A stretch of 50,786 bases of DNA from Patescibacteria group bacterium (GTDB lineage Bacteria; Patescibacteriota; CPR2; UBA1875; CAIMLA01), in the NCBI GenBank assembly GCA_028718325.1, contig JAQUMB010000003.1, forward strand, positions 1 to 50,786. Direction: 5' to 3'. Below, one piece after another: positions 28,599 through 36,945 of this stretch. Below the pieces are notes generated by a model that was not told the DNA's origin, ran no database searches, and was given only the letters and a program-made list of their open reading frames with translations. Within the stretch, counting starts at the first letter, position 1. Every line of letters starts with the position of its first letter. Position numbers and translations under genes: made by a program.

Positions 28599-29234
28599 AT
28601 GGCACGAACACTAGAACCAGCATGTAGACAATGTCGTAGAGAAGGGATAAAGCTATTTCTCAAAGGAGAAAAATGCCAAGGTACCAAATGTACTTTGATT
28701 AAACGTAATTACATTCCTGGTCAGCACGGATTAACGCGTAGACGAGGGAAAATGAGTGATTATAATCTGCAGCTAAGAGAGAAGCAGAAAGTAAAAAGAA
28801 TTTATGGCATTTTGGAAAAACAGTTTAGGAATTATTTTGAAAGGGCTGATCGCAAAGAAGGAGTAACGGGCGAAATCTTGCTACAAATATTAGAAACTAG
28901 ATTAGATAATGTAGTTTACAAACTGGGGTTTGCCTCTTCTAGAAAACAGGCTAGACAGTTTGTCAGTCACGATCATTTTTGTGTTAATGGTCATAAAGTT
29001 AATATACCCTCATATCAGGTAAAACCGAAAGACGTTGTTAGCGTGATCAAAGAAAGTGCTGGTAATAAAAAATTAGCGGAAACGATAGAAGAACAGCTAA
29101 AGAAAACAAATGTCCCTGGTTGGTTAAAACTGGACATTAAAAAATTTAGTGGCGAACTTGTTTCTATCCCAACTCGAGAAGAGCTGGATCCAGAGATAAA
29201 TGAACAATTAATTGTTGAGTTGTATTCTAAGTAA
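28599..29234 (+). CDS. rpsD: 30S ribosomal protein S4, zinc type
   Basis: A 211-residue 16S assembly nucleator. Four N-terminal cysteines (CRQCRREG and KCQGTKC, residues about 9-31) make it the zinc-binding form. The S4 RNA-binding domain has RLDNVVYKLGFASSRKQARQFVSHDHFCVNG. S4 regulates the alpha operon in E. coli; no pseudoknot of that type was found here. Confidence 0.99.
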   Translation: MARTLEPACRQCRREGIKLFLKGEKCQGTKCTLIKRNYIPGQHGLTRRRGKMSDYNLQLREKQKVKRIYGILEKQFRNYFERADRKEGVTGEILLQILETRLDNVVYKLGFASSRKQARQFVSHDHFCVNGHKVNIPSYQVKPKDVVSVIKESAGNKKLAETIEEQLKKTNVPGWLKLDIKKFSGELVSIPTREELDPEINEQLIVELYSK

Positions 29235-29260
29235 ATTTAATTAATAAGGAGTAGATGACA

Positions 29261-30211
29261 ATGTTATACGAGATTCATCTTCCAGAAATCAAAGTTATAA
29301 AAAAAGAAGGGAACGCCGCAATTTTTGCAATCGAACCGCTTTATCCCGGTTATGGTATGACCCTGGGGAATTCTCTTCGAAGAGTTATTCTCTCGTCTCT
29401 GCCTGGTGCGGCAGTAACCGCAGTTAAAATAGATGGAGTGAGCCACGAATTTTCAACTATTAAGGATGTCAAAGAAGATGCTGTTGAAATTGTTCTTAAT
29501 CTAAAGAGATTATGTGTCAAAAGTTATAGTGACGAAGAAGAAACAATTGTTCTTGATGCAAGTGGGGCAGGAGTAGTGACGGCAAAGCAGTTTACCAAGA
29601 ACCCTAATGTAGAAATAACAAATCAGAACCATGTTATTGCGACCCTAGATAATAAAAATTCTAAATTACACATGGAAGTAAAAGTAGAAAAAGGGCGAGG
29701 TTATGTTCCCGTAGAAAAAAGAGACAGCGGAAAATTAGGAATCGATATGATTGCGGTAGATGCTTTATACAGTCCAATCAAAAGAGTTCGATACAATGTT
29801 GAAAGCACTCGTGTTGGCCAGATGACAAACCTTGATCGACTTGTTTTTGAAGTAGAAACAAATGGGATTATCTCCCCAGAAGAAGCAATTACTCAGGCAT
29901 CTGAAATTTTGGTTGACCACTTTTTAGTTCTCTCAGGAAAGGATACAGTTTGCCGTAAGGTTGAGGCCAAGGAAACTTCAAAGGAAGAGGTTGGGGATGA
30001 CATTCTGATCGAAGAAGTAAATCTTTCTCCACGTACGACCAATGCCTTGTTAAATAATGATATTAAAAGTATCTCAGACATCTTGGCTTTAAATGATAAT
30101 GACCTAAAGACTCTCAAGGGGTTTGGCAGTAAAGCTTTTGATGAAGTCAAAGAAAAGATTATTGAACTTGGTCTAGATAAAAAAGAGGGACAAGCAGTAG
30201 AGGAAGAATAG
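29261..30211 (+). CDS. rpoA: RNA polymerase alpha subunit
   Basis: A 316-residue assembly platform for RNA polymerase. The N-terminal dimerisation domain has YPGYGMTLGNSLRRVILSSLPGAAV and KRVRYNVESTRVGQMTNLDRLVFEVETNG. A linker leads to the C-terminal DNA-binding helix-hairpin-helix domain (LSPRTTNALLNNDIKSISD). Two ATG codons lie near AAGGAG; the second (29261, 9-base spacing) is chosen over 29255 (3 bases). Confidence 0.98.
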   Translation: MLYEIHLPEIKVIKKEGNAAIFAIEPLYPGYGMTLGNSLRRVILSSLPGAAVTAVKIDGVSHEFSTIKDVKEDAVEIVLNLKRLCVKSYSDEEETIVLDASGAGVVTAKQFTKNPNVEITNQNHVIATLDNKNSKLHMEVKVEKGRGYVPVEKRDSGKLGIDMIAVDALYSPIKRVRYNVESTRVGQMTNLDRLVFEVETNGIISPEEAITQASEILVDHFLVLSGKDTVCRKVEAKETSKEEVGDDILIEEVNLSPRTTNALLNNDIKSISDILALNDNDLKTLKGFGSKAFDEVKEKIIELGLDKKEGQAVEEE

Positions 30212-30214
30212 ACA

Positions 30215-30697
30215 ATGCACAGGCATCAATATAAAGGTAAAAAATATAATAGAAATGTAGGACCAAGAGGTTTATTACTTCGGAATTTGGCTACTTCTGT
30301 GATCCTTCACGAAAAAGTTAAGACTACCACAATCAAAGCTAAGGGGATTCAACCAATTGTTGAAAAGATGATTACTCTTGCTAAGAAAGGTGACCTCTCT
30401 AGTGTTCGGGCTATCAACAGCTATCTTTTAGATGACCAGGCTGCCAAGAAATTGGTTGTAGAACTTGCTCCAATCTACAAGAACAGAAATGGAGGATATA
30501 CCAGGATTATCAAATTTGGTCCAAGGTCTGGAGACAACGCTGAATTATCGATTATTGAACTTTTGGATATTGAAACGTTAGACAGAAAGACTTTGGTAGA
30601 AGAAAAAAATCAGAAGGGTACAGTAAAAAATGAAAACCAAAGCAAAAAGAAACCGGAACCAAAGAAAACCTTGAAACCAAAGGAAGCGAAGAAATAA
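30215..30697 (+). CDS. rplQ: 50S ribosomal protein L17 with basic tail
   Basis: The first 118 residues are a standard L17: MHRHQYKGKKYNRNVGPRG, RNLATSVILHEKVKTT and GGYTRIIKFGPRSGDNAELSIIELL. About 40 residues of Lys-, Glu-, Asn- and Pro-rich tail follow, as also seen on L22 and S5. The stop shares one base with the rplM start. Confidence 0.97.
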   Translation: MHRHQYKGKKYNRNVGPRGLLLRNLATSVILHEKVKTTTIKAKGIQPIVEKMITLAKKGDLSSVRAINSYLLDDQAAKKLVVELAPIYKNRNGGYTRIIKFGPRSGDNAELSIIELLDIETLDRKTLVEEKNQKGTVKNENQSKKKPEPKKTLKPKEAKK

Positions 30698-31128
30698 TGA
30701 AAACATATTGGGCTAAACCTACTCAAATTGAAAAAAAATGGTTCCTAATTGACGCCAACGGTCAGACTCTTGGACGCTTAGCGACAGTCATAGCAGACCT
30801 CTTGCGGGGCAAAAATAAGCCAGAATACACACCCTCAATGGACTGTGGTGACTTTGTAGTTGTCATAAATACCAGTTTGATAAAGGTGACAGGTAATAAA
30901 CTAGAAGCCAAAAAATACTATTCACATAGCGGTTATCCAGGAGGGCTTAAAGAAAAGACTCTCAATGAGGTTATTAACCAAAATCCTAATAAGGTTATTC
31001 GTCAGGCAGTTCTTGGAATGTTACCCAAAAATAAACTGTCAAGCCAAATTATCAAAAAATTGAAATTATACCAAGGCTCTGATCACCAAAATATCGCTCA
31101 GAAGCCAGAGAAATTAGAGTTGTCATAA
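30697..31128 (+). CDS. rplM: 50S ribosomal protein L13
   Basis: A 143-residue early-assembly protein. [44 protein letters not shown] and VLGMLPKN are diagnostic (read as separate conserved blocks). It pairs with rpsI as usual. It starts within the rplQ stop codon. Confidence 0.98.
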   Translation: MKTYWAKPTQIEKKWFLIDANGQTLGRLATVIADLLRGKNKPEYTPSMDCGDFVVVINTSLIKVTGNKLEAKKYYSHSGYPGGLKEKTLNEVINQNPNKVIRQAVLGMLPKNKLSSQIIKKLKLYQGSDHQNIAQKPEKLELS

Positions 31129-31136
31129 GGAGTTTT

Positions 31137-31544
31137 ATGGTTACAGAGAAACAAGAAAAATATTATTATGGTCGTGGTAGAAGGAAAGAGGCTTCTGCGC
31201 GCGTTAGGTTATTTTTTGGCAAGGGGCAATCAACCATTAATGATAAAAGCGTTGAGGATTATTTTGGAAAAGACACTCTTCTAATTAATAATGTTGCTGA
31301 ACCACTGCAATTAACTGGGCAGAAAGATAAAGCATATTTTTGTGTTAAGATTGTAGGTGGCGGGCTTTCTGGCCAATCAGACGCGATCAGACTTGGGTTA
31401 GCCAGAGCCTTGCTATTATACGACGAAAATCTTAAAGCAACGCTGAGAAAAGCTGGTTTACTAACCAGAGATCCCCGGGAAAAAGAAAGAAAGAAATATG
31501 GTCTAAAACGAGCTCGTAAGGCTCCACAATTCTCAAAACGTTAA
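31137..31544 (+). CDS. rpsI: 30S ribosomal protein S9
   Basis: A 135-residue protein whose C-terminal tail (RKAPQFSKR) reaches P-site t[22 protein letters not shown] and [19 protein letters not shown] are typical. AAGGAG lies just before the ATG. It is the last gene of the large ribosomal block, with a terminator 2 bases after its stop. Confidence 0.99.
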   Translation: MVTEKQEKYYYGRGRRKEASARVRLFFGKGQSTINDKSVEDYFGKDTLLINNVAEPLQLTGQKDKAYFCVKIVGGGLSGQSDAIRLGLARALLLYDENLKATLRKAGLLTRDPREKERKKYGLKRARKAPQFSKR

Positions 31545-31545
31545 C

Positions 31546-31572
31546 AAAAGCCCTCATCATGGGGGCTTTTTG
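31546..31572 (+). terminator. Terminator after rpsI
   Basis: AAAAGCCC (31546-31553) pairs with GGGCTTTT (31563-31570), followed by more T. It ends the ribosomal protein block begun at 17358. Confidence 0.9.
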
Positions 31573-31573
31573 G

Positions 31574-31602
31574 TTGTCAGAACGAAAGAATTTCACTACA
31601 AT
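31574..31602 (+). promoter_or_regulatory. Promoter for the RCK membrane protein gene
   Basis: TTGTCA (31574-31579), 17 bases, TACAAT (31597-31602). A start near 31609 would leave only the Shine-Dalgarno sequence GGAGGGG before the TTG codon at 31618. Confidence 0.75.
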
Positions 31603-31617
31603 ATTTTTGGAGGGGAA

Positions 31618-32610
31618 TTGAAATCAAACAAAACCTTGCGTAACCTGTTCATTGCCCTGACGGGAATTGTCCTGATCGGTACACTTGGATATTGGCTGAT
31701 GGAGGGCGGATCACTTTGGTCAGCATTTTTTACAACAGTTATAATCATGTTAAGCCATTGGAAACATGGGGAAAACGACTCTTTAGCTGAGCAGCTTATG
31801 TTGATTTTCTTGATTCTTGGTAGTTTCTTGATCTTAGCGTATATTTTTAGATTAGCAGCGGATTATATTATGGGGGGTGAATTTATCGAGACTCAAAGGA
31901 GAAAAAAAATGGAAAAAAAAGTTGGAAACCTAAAAGATCATTATATTGTGTGTGGTTTTGGTCGTGTAGGAAAGCAGGTTTGTGAGGACTTGAAACATGC
32001 CGATGTCGATTTTGTGGTAATAGATCGAGACAATCGGGAAACAAAAATCGCACAAGAGCTTGGCTACCTGATAGTCAATGAAGATCCGACAATTGAGGAA
32101 AGTCTAAAGATGGTTAACATAAGTTCAGCAAAAGCTCTAATCTCATGCTTAGGGCAAGACACAGATAATCTATTTGTCACTTTGACGGCTAGATCTATGA
32201 GTCCAAATTTATATATAGTTGCAAGGGCAAATGATGATATCAATACTTCAAAATTTGAAAAAGCCGGAGCGAACAGGGTCGCTATTCCATATCAAATCGG
32301 TGGTTATCACATGGCAACTATGGCTTTAAGGCCAGCAGTTTTGGATTTTTTGGATGTAATTGTTGACAGTCGTCATCAGGAATTAGAAGTTGAAGAAATA
32401 GAAATACCCCATAACTCGTTTATGATAGGCAAAAAGATACAAGAGGAACTGTCTCGAACAAGAACAGGCGTAACGGTTCTAGCGGTAAACAAACAGGACG
32501 GTTCGTCAAAGGTTAACCCTGGTGGCGATGAAATTATTCATGGTGAGGACAAATTGATAATCATGGGAAATAGATCTCAGCTTGATAAAGTAACTGAACT
32601 CGTAAAATAA
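31618..32610 (+). CDS. Two-helix membrane protein with RCK/TrkA-N and TrkA-C domains, degenerate K+ filter
   Basis: A 330-residue protein starting at TTG. TM1 is about residues 10-28, a pore-like segment about 33-58, and TM2 about 60-78. An RCK NAD-binding domain follows, with VCGFGRVGKQV (about 106-116), IDRD and VVNEDPTIEESL-like signals, then a TrkA-C domain to the end. The layout is that of MthK-type K+ channels. Where TVGYG should stand the sequence reads SHWKHGE, so a normal K+ filter is missing. It may be a non-selective or non-conducting sensor. The upstream TTG at 31570 lies inside the rpsI terminator and is rejected. Confidence 0.8.
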   Translation: MKSNKTLRNLFIALTGIVLIGTLGYWLMEGGSLWSAFFTTVIIMLSHWKHGENDSLAEQLMLIFLILGSFLILAYIFRLAADYIMGGEFIETQRRKKMEKKVGNLKDHYIVCGFGRVGKQVCEDLKHADVDFVVIDRDNRETKIAQELGYLIVNEDPTIEESLKMVNISSAKALISCLGQDTDNLFVTLTARSMSPNLYIVARANDDINTSKFEKAGANRVAIPYQIGGYHMATMALRPAVLDFLDVIVDSRHQELEVEEIEIPHNSFMIGKKIQEELSRTRTGVTVLAVNKQDGSSKVNPGGDEIIHGEDKLIIMGNRSQLDKVTELVK

Positions 32611-33516
32611 TTGAATAAAAAAGTTATTCAAAAAAATATTGCGAGACAGAGCTCAAAAAAGAAGAAAGCAGATGTCTTTTTGGTAGAAAAATTTCAAATG
32701 ACAAGAAGCCAAGCTCAAAAGAAGATTAAGTCTGAATTAGTTTTTGTAAACAATAAGCCCGTAGAATCGAAGACACTGATCGCCGTAAACGATGAGGTTG
32801 TCATCAGAGATAAGAAAAAAAATACCCCCCGAAAACCTCTAGAGATTATTTTTGAAGATAAGCATTTGATTGTAATAGATAAGCCCACTGGACTAAGTTC
32901 GCACCCAGCTCCCGGAGAGAACGAGCCAACAATTAGCGAAATCCTTGCTGAAAGACTTTATATTTCCGACGATAAAGATTTTCCGGGGATTGTACATCGA
33001 CTTGACAAAGGGACGTCAGGTATTATGATTTTGGCCAAAACTGCCGAGACAAAAAAAGACCTGCAGGATCAATTTAAGAAAAGAAAAATAACGAAGAAAT
33101 ATTTAGCTCTTATCGAAGGCAAAATTAAGCCCGAAAAGGGTATTATTGATTTACCTATCAAGCGTGAAAAAAATAACAGAGAGAAAATGGGGATAAATGT
33201 GGAAGGCAGGAGTGCTAAGACAAAATATATAGTTAAGAAAAAATTTGCTAAATATTCTTTATTGGAGCTAATCCCGGAAACTGGTAGGACGCATCAGATC
33301 AGAGTTCATTTATCAGCGATTGGTTTCCCAATTGTCGGCGATGTGCGATACGGAAAAAAATCCGATTTTGTGGACAGAATATTTCTGCATGCTACGAAAA
33401 TATCATTTATCCATCCCAAAACAAAAAAGCAACTAACCTTTGAGTCTCCATTGCCCAAAACGTTAGCAAAAGCCTTAAGTAATTTAGATTCGATTGAAGA
33501 AGAAGCTAGAAACTAG
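32611..33516 (+). CDS. RluA-family pseudouridine synthase with S4 domain
   Basis: A 301-residue enzyme. The N-terminal S4 RNA-binding domain is about residues 20-75 (MTRSQAQKKIKSELVFVNN). The catalytic motif HRLDKGTSGIMILAKT follows (about residue 130), with the catalytic Asp in RLDKG. Further signatures are GRTHQIRVHLSAIGFPIVGD and FLHATKISFIHP. It isomerises uridine in 23S rRNA, most like RluD. It starts at TTG directly after the previous stop; no Shine-Dalgarno sequence is visible, so translation may be coupled. Confidence 0.93.
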   Translation: MNKKVIQKNIARQSSKKKKADVFLVEKFQMTRSQAQKKIKSELVFVNNKPVESKTLIAVNDEVVIRDKKKNTPRKPLEIIFEDKHLIVIDKPTGLSSHPAPGENEPTISEILAERLYISDDKDFPGIVHRLDKGTSGIMILAKTAETKKDLQDQFKKRKITKKYLALIEGKIKPEKGIIDLPIKREKNNREKMGINVEGRSAKTKYIVKKKFAKYSLLELIPETGRTHQIRVHLSAIGFPIVGDVRYGKKSDFVDRIFLHATKISFIHPKTKKQLTFESPLPKTLAKALSNLDSIEEEARN

Positions 33517-33522
33517 TATACT
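33494..33522 (+). promoter_or_regulatory. Promoter for holB-yaaT-TPR operon
   Basis: TTGAAG (33494-33499), 17 bases, TATACT (33517-33522), overlapping the end of the pseudouridine synthase gene. Confidence 0.6.
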
Positions 33523-33539
33523 GGTACGGTGGAGTAATT

Positions 33540-34445
33540 ATGCTAGTTGGGCAAGAAAAAAACTTTAAATATCTTTCAAATTCAATAGTAAATAACGATT
33601 TTGTACATGCATATCTTTTTGCTGGACCTGAACATGTAGGCAAAACGTATTTGGCGAAAAAATTTGCTCAATTATTTTTATGCGATAGAGGATTAGGTAA
33701 ACAGTGTTTTGAGTGTAAAAACTGTAAACAAATTGAGGCAGGAACGCATCCAGATTTTTTATTGAATGACAAGGATCAACCCGTGAATGTTGAAGAGATC
33801 AGAGAGCTAAATCATTTTTTGGAATTGAAACCATACCAGTCGAAAATAAAAGTTTTAATAATTACTCATATAGAAAGGTTGTCAACCTCAGCTGCTAATG
33901 CATTTTTGAAAACATTAGAAGAACCTGCTCAAAATACGATTATTATTTTGACAACGGAGAATATGGATAATATTTTACCAACAATCGTTTCGAGGACTCG
34001 CATTTTGCGCATGGGGTTTGAAAAAGAAGAAAACATAAAAAAGTTTCTAATGGATACAGAGGGCATTGATGAAAAAAAAGCCAATGATATAGTAAAAATG
34101 TCTTGTGGCAGGGTAGGTCTAGCACTATCTTTGTCAAGGGACCAAGAGGCCGTAAATAATATTAGAGAATTCCTAAGAAAGTTTGACGAGACCATAAGGT
34201 CAAAATCTGTCGTAAGAAGATTGAAACTGGCAGAAGAATTAGACGGAGCAGATAAACCATTAAATGATGAATTTGACGTTATAGAAAGCTATTATTATCA
34301 AAAAATTAATAAAAAAGAGAATGAAAATTTGTTGATTTTGACACAAATTTTAGATAAAATAGCACAATCCAGGATATTTATAAAAAATAATGTTAATAAA
34401 CGGCTTATTTTAGAGTCAATCTTATTAACGGGAGCAAAAAGTTGA
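33540..34445 (+). CDS. holB: DNA polymerase III delta-prime subunit
   Basis: A 301-residue clamp-loader subunit. The start VGQEKNFKYLSNSIVNNDFVHAYLFAG is followed by the P-loop GPEHVGKT (29-36). A zinc module CDRGLGKQCFECKNC, LKTLEEPAQNTIIILTT (sensor 1 region) and SRTRILRM (an SRC-like motif with T) complete the AAA+ core. It loads the sliding clamp with the delta and tau/gamma subunits. A 4-base overlap joins it to yaaT, a pairing also known from Bacillus. Confidence 0.92.
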   Translation: MLVGQEKNFKYLSNSIVNNDFVHAYLFAGPEHVGKTYLAKKFAQLFLCDRGLGKQCFECKNCKQIEAGTHPDFLLNDKDQPVNVEEIRELNHFLELKPYQSKIKVLIITHIERLSTSAANAFLKTLEEPAQNTIIILTTENMDNILPTIVSRTRILRMGFEKEENIKKFLMDTEGIDEKKANDIVKMSCGRVGLALSLSRDQEAVNNIREFLRKFDETIRSKSVVRRLKLAEELDGADKPLNDEFDVIESYYYQKINKKENENLLILTQILDKIAQSRIFIKNNVNKRLILESILLTGAKS

Positions 34446-35101
34446 TTAAAGTAATTGGGATACAATTTAACTCATCGTTAAAAACATATGACTTTAAACC
34501 AGGGCGCCATAAGACTAATATTAATGATTATGTTGTAGTCGAGACAGTCCAGGGTATAGAAATTGGAAGAGTCATATATATCGATAAAGAAATTTCCGCC
34601 AAAGAGATGGAAGAGCCTCACAAAGAAATTATGCGGATAGCGGACGAAAAGGACATCAAAAGATGGGAAAAAATGCGTCAGGATGGTTTGGAGTTGGTAG
34701 GACTCTTTAGAGAAAAAGTCGCGGAATTAAAGCTAGACATGAAACCCATAACCGTTGAATATTCTTTTGATGGAGAGAGAATAATATTTTACTTTACCGC
34801 TGAAAATCGCGTTGATTTCAGAGAATTAATAAAAGTTTTATCCAGAGCAGTCAACAAACAAGTTGTAATGAGGCAGATTGGGCCAAGAGACGAAGCGAAA
34901 TTGTTAGGTGGTTATGGAATATGTGGACAACCAGTTTGTTGTGTTCGTTTTTTGACTCAAGCCGAAAGCGTTTCTATGGATATGGCCAGAGAACAATATG
35001 AGATGAATGTTAACGCTAATAAGGTTACGGGTCTCTGTGGTCGGCTCATGTGTTGTCTAGCATTCGAAGAGCCAGAAAAGAAAAAAGGGAAAACAAAATG
35101 A
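34442..35101 (+). CDS. PSP1-domain protein (YaaT-like)
   Basis: A 219-residue protein starting at TTG within the holB stop. A PSP1 domain covers most of it. The Cys-rich hallmark GGYGICGQPVCCVRFL and GLCGRLMCCLAFEEPE is clear. B. subtilis YaaT, which also sits next to holB, forms the Y-complex with YmcA and YlbF that affects RNase Y and mRNA processing. That role is transferred by family only. It overlaps the next gene by 4 bases (ATGA). Confidence 0.9.
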   Translation: MIKVIGIQFNSSLKTYDFKPGRHKTNINDYVVVETVQGIEIGRVIYIDKEISAKEMEEPHKEIMRIADEKDIKRWEKMRQDGLELVGLFREKVAELKLDMKPITVEYSFDGERIIFYFTAENRVDFRELIKVLSRAVNKQVVMRQIGPRDEAKLLGGYGICGQPVCCVRFLTQAESVSMDMAREQYEMNVNANKVTGLCGRLMCCLAFEEPEKKKGKTK

Positions 35102-35835
35102 CATTAGCCTTAATTCTTATTATGGTTTTTGGTGTTTTCATTATATACATTGCCTCAGAGACGATGACGAATGATACTGAAATTATTGTTGGTCAAAAAA
35201 GAGACATAAAAGAGCTTGGGACAAGGATTCAAAATGTTTTAGATACAGAAAGGACGGAGAGAAGACAAGAGCGAAAACTGGGCTCCATAGCTTCAGAAGC
35301 TTCAAAATTATATAAAGACAGACGATTTAAACAGTCTGAGAAAAAATTTTTATCGATTATCAAAGCTGACCACAAGAATGCAAAGGCCTACCAAGGGCTT
35401 GGTTTGATATATCTAGAGCAGAAAGAATATAGTGGGGCAGCAGAGGCTTTCGAAAAAGTCTGTGAACTATCACCGACTAATGACGCTGCCTTTAACAATC
35501 TTGGTCTTGCCTACTTCAACCATGGTAAATATGAAGAAGCAATTAAAGCATATGAGCATTCGGTTGCTTTGAATAGTAAGATTGTTCATCGATTCAATAA
35601 TCTTGCTCTTGCTGCTCAAAAAGCAAATAAGCCAAAGATAGAGGTTGTGGCTCTTGAGCATGTAATTGACTTGGAACCAAATACGATAGAAAATTACGAA
35701 AAATTAGCGGAGGCAGCAACCAGAGCTGATGACAAAAAGACAGCTAAAAAAGCCTTAGAGAAATTAGTCGAAATGGATCCAACACATCTAGAGGCTCAAA
35801 GAAGTCTAGCAAGATTAGAAGATAATAAACTATAA
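35098..35835 (+). CDS. Membrane-anchored TPR protein
   Basis: A 245-residue protein with one N-terminal membrane helix (about residues 2-20), a charged coil-like linker and at least four tetratricopeptide repeats (about 60-240; AYQGLGLIYLEQKEYSGAAEAFEKV and AFNNLGLAYFNHGKYEEAIKAYEHSV). TPR arrays mediate protein contacts; the partner is unknown. ATG at 35098 overlaps the yaaT stop. The open frame before it lies inside yaaT and is not used. Confidence 0.85.
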   Translation: MTLALILIMVFGVFIIYIASETMTNDTEIIVGQKRDIKELGTRIQNVLDTERTERRQERKLGSIASEASKLYKDRRFKQSEKKFLSIIKADHKNAKAYQGLGLIYLEQKEYSGAAEAFEKVCELSPTNDAAFNNLGLAYFNHGKYEEAIKAYEHSVALNSKIVHRFNNLALAAQKANKPKIEVVALEHVIDLEPNTIENYEKLAEAATRADDKKTAKKALEKLVEMDPTHLEAQRSLARLEDNKL

Positions 35836-35854
35836 TAATAAAAAAGGAGACAAT

Positions 35855-36043
35855 ATGGCTGAAGAAGAAAAGTTATTGAAAAAAGAAATTACCCCCTCAG
35901 AGTATGGGGTAGTGTTTGCTGTTATTGTTGGGTTTGGTGTCGGTCTGATCTTCGGGAACTTTTTCGCCGGAGCTTTCTTCGGAGTCCCTGTAGGGTTCAT
36001 TGCTGGCATTTTATACGGCAATATGGTTAAAAATAAGAAATAA
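35855..36043 (+). CDS. Small glycine-rich two-helix membrane protein
   Basis: A 62-residue protein. A charged N-terminus (EEEKLLKKEITPSEYG) leads to two hydrophobic stretches rich in Gly and Phe (about 19-38 and 40-56), reminiscent of glycine-zipper proteins. AAAGGAG precedes the ATG. Function is not known. It lies 3 bases before the acidic coiled-coil gene. Confidence 0.7.
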   Translation: MAEEEKLLKKEITPSEYGVVFAVIVGFGVGLIFGNFFAGAFFGVPVGFIAGILYGNMVKNKK

Positions 36044-36046
36044 GAT

Positions 36047-36334
36047 ATGGGCCAAAGACCAGAAAAGCAAGGGTCTTTCTTTGACGAAGAAGAGACTAGA
36101 GCCAGAGAATTCGATAAATTCAAAAAAAGAATGGAAATGGCCTTCGGAGTGCCTTTTGATCAAATAGATAAACAAGAAATGTATCATTTTATCCATGAGG
36201 TAAATGAAGACGACGATAGGCAAGAAAAAGAGGAAAAAAGAATCCAGCAGGAAGAAGCGCTAAAAAAACAATCTGCCGAGACTCTGCGTACAATTAGTGA
36301 AATACGAGAGTCTTTAGAAAAAAATAACCTATAA
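36047..36334 (+). CDS. Small acidic coiled-coil protein
   Basis: A 95-residue, highly charged protein with no membrane segment. Glu and Lys dominate, with likely helices in about residues 17-35 and 55-95. It is not similar to a family that I recognise. It follows the two-helix protein after 3 bases. Its stop codon sits in the loop of a bidirectional terminator. Confidence 0.6.
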   Translation: MGQRPEKQGSFFDEEETRAREFDKFKKRMEMAFGVPFDQIDKQEMYHFIHEVNEDDDRQEKEEKRIQQEEALKKQSAETLRTISEIRESLEKNNL

Positions 36335-36346
36335 GTAGGTTATTTT
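36321..36346. terminator. Bidirectional terminator
   Basis: AAAATAACCTA (36321-36331) pairs with TAGGTTATTTT (36336-36346). The A/T flanks work for both strands: the holB-led operon on the plus strand and the tRNA-Trp unit on the minus strand. The CCA end of tRNA-Trp begins at the terminator edge. Confidence 0.9.
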
Positions 36347-36419
36347 GGCAGGGGTGGCAGGAATTGAACCCGCAATAAAGGTTTTGGAGACCCTCGTTAT
36401 ACCATTTAACTACACCCCT
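36346..36419 (-). tRNA. tRNA-Trp (anticodon CCA)
   Basis: On the minus strand, acceptor AGGGGTG pairs with CACCCCT. The discriminator G and CCA are encoded. Anticodon stem AGGGT/ACCTT encloses CTCCAAA, giving CCA. The T-loop TTCAATT is normal. Confidence 0.96.
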
Positions 36420-36449
36420 AGATAAACAAATTTTATATCACAAAGGACG

Positions 36450-36479
36450 ACAAAATAAAGGCATTTGCCTTTATTTTGT
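36450..36479. terminator. Bidirectional terminator at the end of rpmG
   Basis: ACAAAATAAAGGCA (36450-36463) pairs with TGCCTTTATTTTGT (36466-36479). It overlaps the rpmG stop codon on the minus strand. It separates rpmG from tRNA-Trp, so the tRNA depends on read-through or a weak internal promoter. Confidence 0.85.
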
Positions 36480-36641
36480 TTCCTTATGCACTGTATATTT
36501 TCGTTCTTTTTTGCAAAATTTCTTCAACTCCAAACGATCAGTTGTGTTTCTTGTGTTTTTTGTAGTCTGGTAATTTCTTTCCTTACATTCAGTGCATTCG
36601 AGGGTAATTACCGGTCGAATATCCTTTTTTGATTTTGCCAT
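36471..36641 (-). CDS. rpmG: 50S ribosomal protein L33
   Basis: A 56-residue protein. [18 protein letters not shown] and [20 protein letters not shown] are diagnostic. The usual zinc form has two CxxC pairs. Here the first pair (CTEC) is kept, but the second is C-KK-E, so the fourth ligand is Glu. AAAGGA precedes the ATG. It is co-oriented with the upstream tRNAs. Confidence 0.95.
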   Translation of the reverse strand: MAKSKKDIRPVITLECTECKERNYQTTKNTRNTTDRLELKKFCKKERKYTVHKETK

Positions 36642-36710
36642 ATTGTTTATTCCTTTCAGTCGAATTGGTATTCGTTGTAAATTTATAATAGCGGAAGACG
36701 TGATCTCTTC

Positions 36711-36786
36711 TGGAGCCCACCACCGGGATTGAACCGGTGACCTCATCCTTACCATGGATGCGCTCTACCATCTGAGCTAGGTGGGC
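36711..36786 (-). tRNA. tRNA-Thr (anticodon GGT)
   Basis: Acceptor GCCCACC pairs with GGTGGGC, with discriminator T and an encoded CCA. The anticodon stem CATCC/GGATG encloses ATGGTAA, giving GGT. D-arm and T-loop (TTCAATC) are normal. Confidence 0.96.
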
Positions 36787-36807
36787 GTATTCTTTTGCTC
36801 AGGAAAA

Positions 36808-36893
36808 TGGTGGGGAGGGAGGGATTCGAACCCCCGAAGGCATATGCCAACAGATTTACAGTCTGCTCCGTTTGACCGCTTCGGTACCTCCCC
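36808..36893 (-). tRNA. tRNA-Tyr (anticodon GTA)
   Basis: Acceptor GGGGAGG pairs with CCTCCCC, with discriminator A and an encoded CCA. Anticodon loop CTGTAAA gives GTA. The long class II variable arm expected for bacterial tRNA-Tyr is present, as is the T-loop TTCGAAT. Confidence 0.97.
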
Positions 36894-36897
36894 AAAA

Positions 36898-36945
36898 GCC
36901 GCCTGTCGGATTTGAACCGACGACGTGTATTTATCCTGCACTTTT
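36898..36945 (-). pseudogene. Decayed tRNA 3' half (tRNA-Thr-like)
   Basis: The minus strand reads GTCGG-TTCAAAT-CCGAC (an intact T-arm) followed by AGGCGGC, an acceptor 3' strand. There is no CCA and no partner 5' strand next to it. Its T-arm is identical to that of the intact tRNA-Thr(TGT) beside it. It ends at the boundary of that tRNA. Confidence 0.6.

Noticed and set aside
31700-31790. A frameshift hiding a normal TVGYG filter in the RCK protein.
   Set aside because: Neither alternative frame encodes anything like the filter, and the frame is open on both sides.
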